Shown here piece by piece: positions 1-9,300 of a stretch of DNA of 64,000 bases. The position numbers and the translations under genes were made by a program. Position 1 is the stretch's first letter; every line of letters starts with the position of its first letter. The notes below the pieces were generated by a model. The model was not told the origin of the DNA. It made no database searches and saw nothing but the letters and a program-made list of their open reading frames with translations. The DNA lies in assembly GCA_963978905.1 (NCBI GenBank), contig OZ022259.1, positions 47,634,727 to 47,698,726 on the forward strand, written 5' to 3'. Source of the DNA: Trichostrongylus colubriformis (Eukaryota > Nematoda > Chromadorea > Rhabditida > Trichostrongylidae).

Positions 1-15
1 AACATTAACGGACTG

Positions 16-2256
16 GTGGGCGAAAGATTGGTCGGAAGGCTCAAGCTTCTGAACCAGATGAGCGAAGCACTACTGGATACTGGTTCCATGATCAGTATCA
101 TTTCGATCGAGACTTTAGTAGAAGCCCAGAACCGGGGCTATGACGTTGACTCCCTCGAGCTAATCGAGCAGTCGTGTTTGAAGCCAGTCTTTGACGCTTC
201 AAACAACAGGATGATTTTTTTGGGAGCAGTGTGTATTGAGGCGGAGCTAGACGGTGGTAACCGTTGTTTGGTACCATTCCACATAATGGCCACCAAGAGT
301 AAGGAGATAATCCTCGAAACGCATGCGCTTAGTCAGTTAGGAGTAAGCATTTCCATAAACAATACAAAGGATGACGGCAGTGACCAGCGTGCGTCCCTGG
401 AAGAGGGAAGTGTGGTCGTCGCCCAAAGAGCGTATGTACCACCACGTGATTCAGCCCTGGTCCAAGTAATGTGTGTAATGGGACGCGAGGAAAACGGGGA
501 GCGCGTTATTTGGCCTAGTAGGCAGTATGTAGGTCTAGGTGTTTTCCGAATCCAGAACCAGAGTACCGCATTACCCGTGTTCAACACCAGCGATGACCCG
601 TTGATTTTTAGAGAAGGAGAGAAGGTGGGTCATTGGGGTACAGAGAAGTGGCATCAAAGGTGGGAGGAAGTTAATCCATTGATGCTGAGTAAGGATGAGC
701 CATTATCAAAAGAGGAAAGATGGAACAGGTTGCAGGAGTTAATCAAGGCAAATGGGGAATCCGGTGAATGGGAGAGTAGTATAATATCATTGTTGAAACG
801 CCATCAGGGCGCATTTGCGGTGAGTGACGAGGAGCTTTCCCAAACTGACCTGGTTGAGATGAACATAAACACTGGAGATTGTAGTCCAATAAGAATGAAA
901 ACAAGGACGGTGCCGCTGGGGATGCGATCAAAATTGAGGGAGCTTCTCGCTGACTTGCTTTCAAGGAACATTATCGAGGAAAGTAGATCGGATTGGGCCT
1001 TTCCCATCGTACTGGTTGAAAAGAAGGACGGCTCTATCCGGCTATGCGTGGATTACCGGGAGCTTAATAAGAGAATAAAGTTGGACGCATACCCACTCCC
1101 CAGCATGGAGTTGGTCCTTCAAAGTCTGTGCGGTAAGCGGTATTTCTCCACGTTGGATCTGTGCAGCGGGTATTGGCAGATCCCGTTATCTGCCGAAGCA
1201 AGGGAGAAGTCCGCGTTCACAACACCAGAGGGTCTTTTCCAGTTTCGGGTAACACCATTTGGGCTTAGCACAAGTCCACCGGTCTTTCAGAGGCTAATGG
1301 ACACGGTGCTGGGGGACCTGCTAGGAACTGAGGTTTTCTGCTACATAGACGATATTATGATATGTACGCAAACCAGAGAGCAACATCTGGAGAGGCTAGA
1401 ACAAGTCATAACAAGATTGGAAAAGGCAGGGTTACGGTTGAAGGCGCAGAAGTGCCATTTGTTACAGAGGAAAATTTCGTTCCTAGGGCACATTATAGAC
1501 GAAGAGGGCGTTCACATGGATCCTGAGAAGACTAAGGCGATCACGAACTACCCGGCGCCGAAGAATAGTAAGGAGTTGCGAACATTCTTGGGAATGGCCT
1601 CCTTCTATAGGAAATTTTGCCTGGGATTCTCGAAGCAAGCTGGATGCCTATTTAGCTTGACATCATCAAAAACTAAGTGGTTCTGGGAAAAGGAGCATAT
1701 GGAGGCTTTCGAAAAGGTTAAGGCTATGATTAGCTCGGCCCCTGTTTTGAAACAGCCGGATATAGCTGCGGCTCGGAATGGAAGCAGACCATTTTTGATT
1801 TGTACTGATGCGTCCACGTATGGATTAGGAGCTGTTTTGTCTCAAGAGGGAGATGATAGACAGGTGCACCCCATATTCTTTGCTTCTAAGAGTCTGAGTA
1901 AAAGTGAGCGAAGATATCATGTCACGGATTTGGAAGCTCTCGCGGTGGTTTTCGCGGTTCGTCGATTCCACATGTTCATTTACGGGATTCCAACAGTGGT
2001 ACTGACGGACCACCAGCCGCTAACAGCGTTGTTTAAGCGAAGCAATGTATCGGCTCGCGTGCTGAGGTGGTCATTAGAGCTTCAAAGATATAACTTAGAA
2101 ATACAGTATGTAAAGGGAAAAGCCAATGCTGTGGCCGATGCTCTTAGTAGGGGACTACCGACAACGGGAATAACCGCGGAGTCATTAGAGGGTATAGATG
2201 ACGCTGTTGTAAACACGATCGAAGCAAAAGAAGATTCCAAATGGTTAGAGAACTAA
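16..2256 (+). CDS. pol: Gypsy pol part 1: aspartic protease, reverse transcriptase, RNase H
   Basis: This 746-residue frame (open from base 1, so the true start is upstream) makes the enzymes that mature the element's proteins and copy its RNA into DNA. The protease active site DTGS is at residues 21-24. Reverse transcriptase covers roughly 290-500 with VDYREL (345-350), the first catalytic Asp in STLDL (381) and YIDD (443-446). RNase H covers roughly 590-715 with D598, E640, D665 and D708, the last in VADALSR. The zinc-knuckle gag region is not in the window. The frame ends 16 nt inside the next one, which is in the -1 frame. Family assignment is secure; only the N-terminus is unknown. Confidence 0.95.
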   Translation: MGERLVGRLKLLNQMSEALLDTGSMISIISIETLVEAQNRGYDVDSLELIEQSCLKPVFDASNNRMIFLGAVCIEAELDGGNRCLVPFHIMATKSKEIILETHALSQLGVSISINNTKDDGSDQRASLEEGSVVVAQRAYVPPRDSALVQVMCVMGREENGERVIWPSRQYVGLGVFRIQNQSTALPVFNTSDDPLIFREGEKVGHWGTEKWHQRWEEVNPLMLSKDEPLSKEERWNRLQELIKANGESGEWESSIISLLKRHQGAFAVSDEELSQTDLVEMNINTGDCSPIRMKTRTVPLGMRSKLRELLADLLSRNIIEESRSDWAFPIVLVEKKDGSIRLCVDYRELNKRIKLDAYPLPSMELVLQSLCGKRYFSTLDLCSGYWQIPLSAEAREKSAFTTPEGLFQFRVTPFGLSTSPPVFQRLMDTVLGDLLGTEVFCYIDDIMICTQTREQHLERLEQVITRLEKAGLRLKAQKCHLLQRKISFLGHIIDEEGVHMDPEKTKAITNYPAPKNSKELRTFLGMASFYRKFCLGFSKQAGCLFSLTSSKTKWFWEKEHMEAFEKVKAMISSAPVLKQPDIAAARNGSRPFLICTDASTYGLGAVLSQEGDDRQVHPIFFASKSLSKSERRYHVTDLEALAVVFAVRRFHMFIYGIPTVVLTDHQPLTALFKRSNVSARVLRWSLELQRYNLEIQYVKGKANAVADALSRGLPTTGITAESLEGIDDAVVNTIEAKEDSKWLEN

Positions 2257-4226
2257 GAAGTGACCCGCATTTGGGTGAAATTGTTCAGAGCGTTGAGCGG
2301 AAACAATGGGATGAAGTAGTGAGGATTCCGGGAGAAAGGAGACCCTTCAGAATATCAGATTTTGCATTGGAAGAGGGTGAACTCAAGATGTACCTCGATA
2401 GTGGAAGATCTGTCTTTGTGGTACCTCAAGCACAGAGGTACGAGCTGTTTCACGAAGCGCACAAAGGGGTATTCGCTGGCCACTTCAGCGCTCACAAAAT
2501 TCTCAATAGGCTTAAAAGAGAGGTTTATTGGCCCGGAATGGCGCAGGACATCCACAAATGGACAAGAGAATGTCAGAAATGCTTTGTGCACAACCATAAA
2601 CCAGTAATGATCCCGCCGCTAAAACCAATAGTGACATCGAGGCCCTACGAGATCATAGGAGTGGATGTCTTAGAACTTGGGCCCACTACAAAGGGAAACC
2701 GGTATGCAGTAACAGTGATCGACCATTTTTCAAAATTCGGAGCTGTTTATCCGGTATCAGATAAAGCAGCTGCCACCATTGCAAAAACGCTGTTCGTGCG
2801 TTGGATTGCAGAAGGTTGTAGATGGCCCAAAGCCATCCTTTCGGATAGAGGCTCAGAATTTGTAAACCATGTTATGGAAGAGATAGTAAAGATAACTAAG
2901 ATAACCCACATCACAACCAATGGCTATAACCCGCGGGAAAATGAGTTAACTGAGAGACTAAATGGAACCATAGTTTCGATGCTGAGGAGGAGTACGATCA
3001 TTCCTACGGAGTGGGACACCAGATTGCCGTTTTGCATGATGGCATGTAATATGACACCTCATCGCGCAACGGGCGAAAGCCCATATTTCCTCTTACACGG
3101 CATGGACCCACTGTTTCCTTCGGAAAGTCTTCCTAATACGGGCATCAATCGGTATACTGTGGATAAATCCCTTGATGAGTATAAAACGGAAATATTACAG
3201 GCCGTAGCTGAAGCGCATGAGCGGGTTAGAGAATATAACACTCGCGTAAGGGAATGCATGAAGAGTCAGTATGATGCAAACAATAAGGTTGACGGAAAAA
3301 CTTTTCCTGCGGTGGGAGACAGAGTCTATGTCCTCTCGCCGAATGAAAAATCTAGAAGCAGTCACCCAAAACTGACATGTGAGTGGGCTGGACCGTTTAG
3401 AGTGTGGGAAACCAGTCAAAACTCGGCACTAGTAGGGCGAATAGGCGAAAACAGTGACCCTCGAGTGCAATTTGATATGTTACGAATCGTCCCCAAAGAG
3501 ATTTCTGACGAAAGGGTTGACACAGGCCATACCAGAGGAAAAAAGGGTAGGAAACCGAAAGTGCGAGTTTGCAAAACTTACTGTGATGATTTCAGAGGAG
3601 CGAGCATTTCAAGTACGATGGACAAAGGGCACATTCAGTTCGAATGCCTTGATGAGTGTTTCGCGAACTCAACGCTTGGTGATATCCGTGGTATCTCGTG
3701 GCCGGGAGCGTTCGCACGGAAACCGTTTGGAGATGTTTGGTCCGCATGGAAAATTTGTTCTATTTTCATCAGATCGAATATATCGGTGCCCGAAAAGATT
3801 AAGTTGTATAAGGACAGGGTGGTAAGCCTGGACGCGGAAGCATTGTGGCATATTCTGCGGCTCGCGTATGAGGTCTGCACTGACTGGACAGAATTCGTCT
3901 GCACGAATACAGCTATTGCTAAGCACCCACCGGTCGAGGATAACTGCATTGTGGCGTTTTATAAAGTTGCGTTTCAGAAGCTGAAGGAAGAACTACGAGA
4001 GGAAGGCACCGCACAATTTTATAAGGCTCATCCGGGTGCTGCCGCTGCGAAGCACCTATATGAGGCCATTGGAAGGCAAGCTGCGCAGGTCGGATTACCG
4101 GAACTCGACCGAAACGAGTCGATGAGGACATCGACTTCCGGAAGGAGGGGCGTATTGGGAAGAGACGCTCATAGGAGCTCTCCAGTAAGGACGCCGCTAA
4201 AAAGGCGCGCAAACCAGATCAACTAA
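2241..4226 (+). CDS. pol: Gypsy pol part 2: integrase with a long C-terminal extension
   Basis: This 661-residue frame contains the integrase that inserts the cDNA copy. The zinc-binding HHCC motif uses H74, H81, C111 and C114. The catalytic triad is D142, D202 (LSDRGSEF) and E238 (ELTERLN), giving the expected D,D35E spacing. A GPY/F-like module is seen as WAGPF near residue 384. Beyond about residue 425 there are some 235 further residues that match no part of integrase I recognise: a basic stretch (GKKGRKPK), Trp- and Cys-containing segments and a Ser/Arg-rich end. I see no transmembrane segment, so it does not look like an envelope. It overlaps the upstream frame by 16 nt in the -1 frame, so translation needs either frameshifting or reinitiation at the ATG at 2,241. 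Confidence 0.93.
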   Translation: MVRELRSDPHLGEIVQSVERKQWDEVVRIPGERRPFRISDFALEEGELKMYLDSGRSVFVVPQAQRYELFHEAHKGVFAGHFSAHKILNRLKREVYWPGMAQDIHKWTRECQKCFVHNHKPVMIPPLKPIVTSRPYEIIGVDVLELGPTTKGNRYAVTVIDHFSKFGAVYPVSDKAAATIAKTLFVRWIAEGCRWPKAILSDRGSEFVNHVMEEIVKITKITHITTNGYNPRENELTERLNGTIVSMLRRSTIIPTEWDTRLPFCMMACNMTPHRATGESPYFLLHGMDPLFPSESLPNTGINRYTVDKSLDEYKTEILQAVAEAHERVREYNTRVRECMKSQYDANNKVDGKTFPAVGDRVYVLSPNEKSRSSHPKLTCEWAGPFRVWETSQNSALVGRIGENSDPRVQFDMLRIVPKEISDERVDTGHTRGKKGRKPKVRVCKTYCDDFRGASISSTMDKGHIQFECLDECFANSTLGDIRGISWPGAFARKPFGDVWSAWKICSIFIRSNISVPEKIKLYKDRVVSLDAEALWHILRLAYEVCTDWTEFVCTNTAIAKHPPVEDNCIVAFYKVAFQKLKEELREEGTAQFYKAHPGAAAAKHLYEAIGRQAAQVGLPELDRNESMRTSTSGRRGVLGRDAHRSSPVRTPLKRRANQIN

Positions 4227-4860
4227 GGAGCACGGTAGCAGGGCGCCAAGGAGCGGGAGGCGCAATGAGTGTGCGAGTTCGTAATCTCTTATCGACTATT
4301 GGGTCATAGCTGGCATAGAAAAGGGCATGAGCAGTCAGTCAGCCAGTCTTAGTTTTTGCTCGCCCCCCCCCCCCACTGATTGGCAGTGGGTTTTTCCTCG
4401 ACTAAGTGTCGGACTCATTCTCTATTCCTGTTACCGGCTGTAGCTGCGACTTAGTGTCGCCCTCCGACTTAGTGTCGGACTCTGTTCATTTGTTAGCAGT
4501 TCGGAAAGCGGGGCCGCGACTTAGTGTCGCAACGCGTTAGAATCGGAACCCCCCGACAGTCAAGTAAAGTGAAAACTCCGTGAGGTTTTCTTCCGCTTGA
4601 GCCTCCTCCCGCTCCCAGTCGCCGTTGGTACCGCGCCTCCTCGGGCTAGAAATTGGTTAAGGAAAACCATCGTGCTCAACATTGTTGTAGTATCTGTAGT
4701 TTGTTTGTATCGCGTTATTGATTTTATTGTGTTATCGTTGTAATAAATCTTGTCTACTATCGATTTGTAGTGACACCCGCTAATTGCCGTGAACGGTGAG
4801 ATATCGGTGGGCTTATCAATCTTTGTCTAAATACGTCCGGCTCTTACAACGCTATACACT
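4227..4860 (+). repeat. Retrotransposon 3' non-coding region, probable 3' LTR
   Basis: This stretch holds no open frame. It has four copies of a short hairpin built on GCGAC-TTAGT-GTCGC (4,399-4,412, 4,446-4,460, 4,464-4,478, 4,516-4,530), a 12-nt C run at 4,363-4,374 and AATAAA at 4,742-4,747. A TG near 4,265 follows a purine tract and could be the LTR start; a possible CA end is near 4,775. These borders are guesses, because the matching 5' LTR is outside the window. Confidence 0.55.
4399..4530. repeat. Four short hairpin repeats in the Gypsy 3' region
   Basis: Each copy is a 5-bp stem around TTAGT (one copy has CTAAG at that place). In two copies the outer pair is G-C and in one it is C-G (CCGACTTAGTGTCGG), so the outer base pair is kept while its bases are swapped, which favours a folded structure over a plain linear motif. 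Confidence 0.7.
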
Positions 4861-6340
4861 ATTTCTTTCGGGCCTTTTGAGATTCTCGAGGGTTTGGAAT
4901 AGCAGGACTGATTACAGTTCATTCCAAAACTAATTACAATGTATCATGGACCATCATTCGTCTCAGGCGGCCGTCTGATTTTGCGATTTTGCGGTGTCGC
5001 GGCTCCGCACGCGAGGTTGCGGCATTGCACAATCTCAGGGTCGTAGTATCGCGTGCGGAAGTGCGACGTCGCAAAATCGCAGAGTCGAAATCGCAAAACT
5101 GCAAAGTCTGACGGCGGCCTTGCAACTCATGACCCAACAGAAGTGCTATTCTCTGGCCGAGCAGAACGGGAATTTCTCCGATAAACATAGCCCATCATCA
5201 GTGGCAGTGGCAATAGCTCCCTATTTACTATGCACAGAAGGTGGGGGGGGGGGGGGGGGTTGGAAAAAGATACCTGTAAGTTCCAGCCACAAAAAAATGA
5301 AAAATCCCGCTCAGGATGCTACGCGGCCATAGAAGAAGGATCGAAGATAGTAAACGCAGCGAAAAGTGTGCACATGAAAAATGTGCCACTGATTGGGTCG
5401 AGTCAAGGTCCTAATGAAGTTTGACAAAAGTGCGTGGAGTTACGTATTTCAAGAGAAGTTACATCGTAGAAATCGCGTTGCATTTTGATGGATCACTCTG
5501 TAAGTGTGATCTTCTATTGAAATCTTTTTTTAATATTGGCTGAACGGCTCAAAATCTCTTTGGCAGCGAGCGGTTGTCGAGTATTGCTCGAATGAATTTT
5601 AAAATATGACCGTTCCTTCCTAATTCAAAACCAAAATATGACCCAGCCGTTGAGGATCCGTCTACCCAAGCCTGACTCTAAGTGCGAAGGAGGGTGCTCT
5701 CAGGTGCCTGAACATTTTTAAAAAGCTACGTGATAGGTTTTCTCACTGATTCGTGGGCCGGGTGGGCAGTTTATGGACCACCCCTCCTCCTTTTTTTGAC
5801 TTTGCGATAACAATAACTGTTGTCGGATTGTATTTTTACAACGAGTTTTATTGCTTACCTGAAGCGGAAAGATATTTTTTTTACAAATTTCCTTACACAG
5901 GTTCACTATCATCTGCTTATTCAGAGTTTGGATTCTGGTGCTTATCGCTGACCTTTGCAGGTACACCCAACCCCCCCCCCCCCCACCTCTTGTTCGGTCT
6001 ACTGTATACAGATTCCACAATGTGTTATCGAAAGTTCCCAGTTGTATTAAAACCAAAAAAAAATTAAATACTAGAGGAATGACATGAACTATTTTGAAGC
6101 ATAAGTCAAAGAGAGTATGCTGTGATAGTATTAGTCCCTCCACCTTCCCTTGGTTAACACTTTTTATTACGGTGATACGAACTGGGCTTGAATTACTATG
6201 GTTCATGGGAGCACGTCATTCCCCAAAAGCAATACATATGGTCATTATGCCCGCTGTACTCATTACCGCTACTCCATGGAGCGCTCCGCCCACTTCCGTA
6301 CAGTATGGTGGGACTTAAATTGAAACGAAAATTGAATTAC
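4861..6340. other. Stretch 3' of the last identified myosin exon; no gene found
   Basis: It holds one foldback MITE (4,965-5,121), a 17-nt G run (5,243-5,259) and a 14-nt C run (5,971-5,984). I searched the minus strand for the missing end of the myosin TH1 tail and found no segment that fits. Long open frames here are low-complexity and look random. Confidence 0.6.
4965..5121. repeat. Foldback MITE, family A, copy 1
   Basis: The ends are inverted copies of GGCCGCCGTCAGAC followed by repeats of TTTGCGATTTTGCG, so nearly the whole element can fold on itself. Other copies are at 12,230-12,411, 44,335-44,495 and 49,861-50,000. Confidence 0.8.
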
Positions 6341-9300
6341 CTGGAAAAATGTACTGAACAACACTTTATTGAAAGGATTTGTTGTTCGAAGTGCTGTCAT
6401 GGCGCTACGATATTTGAGTGGGTTATAACTGGGCTCTTCGCTCTAAAACATACGAGATTTTTCTTGAAAGTCCATTAAACTTTAGGATGACTGCTGCGTA
6501 CCATTGCCAAATAGTCGCCTTTCCACGATCTCGTGTATCCCCACCGTTCTCGCCTACCATTGAGTGCCATGAATGCAGCAAGTTTCTCCGGCAACGACTC
6601 TCTGAAGAAACAAGGGATGAGCCATTTATAATATAGCAAGGCCACGAGGACAGGACCACGGGATTAAGGGCCATCAAGCCAGAACATTCGCATCGGCTCA
6701 AGCCGCCATCGGTACGAGCTAGGGGCGCCGTATGTCGTTGGATCTTAGATGTGATAATGGTGTCCTGCTACTCATTTCAGACGTAATCACCGTAGACCCC
6801 AACCAATATGGCGTCTCGCATCCACCGCACCGCATGCCACGCGGCAGCAACGCAAATTTTCTGCTCAAATGATCCACACCCGGGCTACGGTCCTGGTCCA
6901 AATGCTCAAAATCAGAGTTACCGTACCTGAGATGTTGTGGCATTGTGGCGAGAATCGCGGCAGCTCGCCAGCGCTGGTGCATCACCTTCAGTTTACTGAC
7001 AAACGGCGCGAGTACGACCGGTGGTTCAGGCCATGTGATACTTTTGCCGAGATCTGGCATCTTTCGGACACCGCTGAAAAGAGAGTTTTCAAGAAATGGC
7101 TTGACATTTAAGAAAAATGTTTGCTGTTCAAGACACCAAAATGATGAATAAGAGCCGAAAAGCGAAAAAAATATTCGTCGACATTAAAAACAAGAAATGT
7201 GTAGGAAAAAAGATGTGATCGATTAGCATTTCACTTTTTATCTTATGGATTTTTCCAAATACAGTGATAGGGGTAATGTGGGTAATGAGAAGTCCCAAAA
7301 TGGGTCACGCAAATGAAAGCTAGGGGTCTAACAAGGGAAGGGTTTCAACTTCCCGTGGAAGAAGACTATATGTGGCGAAATTTCCGATGAGAAGGAGCGC
7401 CCCGGGCTTTCGAAGAGCTATTTTCTTCAACAACTTCCACTTATTTTATCCCAACTAGCCCCTATGAAAACGGCGGGAAAGGGGTCTTGTCTTGGGTTTT
7501 TGACCGTTTCATTCCGTTTCACTTTCCTACTACTAAGCACGTCGACCTTCATATTTGATGACATTTCTATATACGGCCCGAACCACCCCTATCACCGCCT
7601 TTAAGGAGAACGCAGGTTCATAGGATGCCATTAGGTCTGTTTTTGACCACGCCAATGGCCTGATAGGCGTGTAAACAACTCTATGCAATGAGCCAGCCGT
7701 TGGGTAAGTTCTTAGGAACTGCTCAATTATGGAGCGGTTACACGAGGAGCTATGAGTTTTGTGGAATTATCTCGGAATCTTCGATACACCAAGTTCTTAT
7801 TAGAATATGCTGGGGGAATGGATTTCTATTATGCCTGTGATACCCGAGGATATGTGAGAGAAAAAAATGAAATTTAGAAAGGAAACAACTGTGCTGAAAA
7901 CTGTTTAAAGTAGACAAGCACACTCTGTGCATGGTTATGGACAAGTCGGGCGAGAAAAGCGCAAATGGGCGGGCTAGAAGCTAGAAAAGGTGAAGCGCCC
8001 GAATGAATAAAGTGATCATTCGTCAGGAAGGACCAACAAGAGGAAAGGAAGAGTTATTAGCTCAGTACAATTCAGACAGATCAGGGGAGGAAACACAGAA
8101 ATCAAGGGAATGAATCCTAGGAAAAGACCGCACAGAGTGGATAACGCAAAAAAAGTTTTCAAGTTCGTTAGATTAGAGTTAATTTTAGTTCAGAGTCAGT
8201 TGAGAATCAATTAAGTTACAAAATAGCTCATTGAAGGACTCATGAAAAAACAAAACAAAAATAGCACCATCATTAAAAGCATTGTTCTGCAGAAAAGTTG
8301 GGCATCTGTCAGAGACTATTATGTAAAAAATAAGGGCTTTATTCGGGAACCTAGGTCGAATAATTCCTCCAGACTCAGTGCCTTCATTACCAGTTCACGC
8401 AACCCGAAGGGAGAGAAGGTCTGGTTGGCCTTGTTAGGCACTGATGCGGGATACACATCACGGGAGTGAGAATGCGCGCCCTTCACACTGAAACACCCCC
8501 ACCTAAATTACCCATGGTACGGTATATTGATGAAAAAAATGATTAGGTGTAATTACACTTGCTTCTTATGCTACCAACACCTCCAAAAGTTCCGTGTGAG
8601 GGACAGCTATGATTTCAATGACGATTAGGAGGAAAAGAGCTATTTGCAAAGCGTTCAGGAATGTTGAGGAAGTAGTTAGGGGACGGAGTGCGGGCGGATC
8701 ACGGTCACCAACTCTGCATTGGTTTCTCATGTCTCAAAGGCGAGAACCCAGAAACAGCTGGCCCAGAAGCCGAGCTAGTTGATGGTTTACTATCAGCGAT
8801 GGCTAATTTTGACCTGAACCGGCTTTTGAATGTTCCGGGAGTTTTTTTGTTTTGTTGAAATCTGGTAGATATCCACAAGGGGATCGCTGTCTCTTGATAA
8901 ATGGAAAAGCTGAAGAAAAATAGCCCAGTTTTCGAACCCTGGGTAGCATGAGGCCGCTCACCTTTACCTGAACCCTAAATCAAAGAATCTTCAGAAGACG
9001 TGAAGATTCGAAGCATGGGAAGATAACCTTTTGTTTGCAAAGGAAGCAGAAAGATGCACAGCAGCTGGGGCGTAGCTACTTCATTTATGGGGCATACTGT
9101 AGATCATGTGGATTCGGTTCATGAGAAAAGTAGAATGAAGTGAGGAGGCGACTCTGGGTAAAGGCAGGCATAAGCCGAAAACAAAGGAAGCATTCGAAGA
9201 ACGAATGATAAAGAGCATTAATGGGGAAATAGGCGCACTTAATGGGATTTTTTCCGCGCTCAAAGGGAAAGACAGGGTTTTCGACGGGCCGACAACAAAG

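Larger units (their letters stand above)
1..4860 (+). mobile_element. Ty3/Gypsy LTR retrotransposon, 5' part cut off by the window edge
   Basis: The order protease, reverse transcriptase, RNase H, integrase is that of the Ty3/Gypsy class. The reading frame is already open at base 1, so gag and the 5' LTR must lie to the left. Both pol frames are free of stops and all catalytic residues I could check are present, which suggests a young insertion. After the last stop at 4,226 there is a purine-rich stretch (about 4,248-4,260), then non-coding DNA with an AATAAA signal at 4,742-4,747; this is probably the 3' LTR, but with no 5' copy in view its borders cannot be set. The element is antisense to the myosin gene and lies just 3' of the last myosin exon I could identify, so it may sit in a myosin intron. 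Confidence 0.93.

Noticed and set aside
3635..3949. Antisense frames of 85-104 residues in the Gypsy element.
   Set aside because: They are shadows of the integrase extension on the coding strand.
5718..6206. A 162-residue minus-strand frame, tested for the missing TH1 tail.
   Set aside because: Its sequence is low-complexity, crosses a G run and shows no convincing TH1 pattern. A faint KKNIFPLQ similarity did not fit any splice phase.
6791..6860. A possible myosin exon (AG at 6,861, in frame with an alternative donor) encoding RRHIGWGLR.
   Set aside because: The exon at 6,502-6,601 joins the standard donor at 6,927 in phase and gives [16 protein letters not shown], a far better match to the myosin tail; the other is coincidence.
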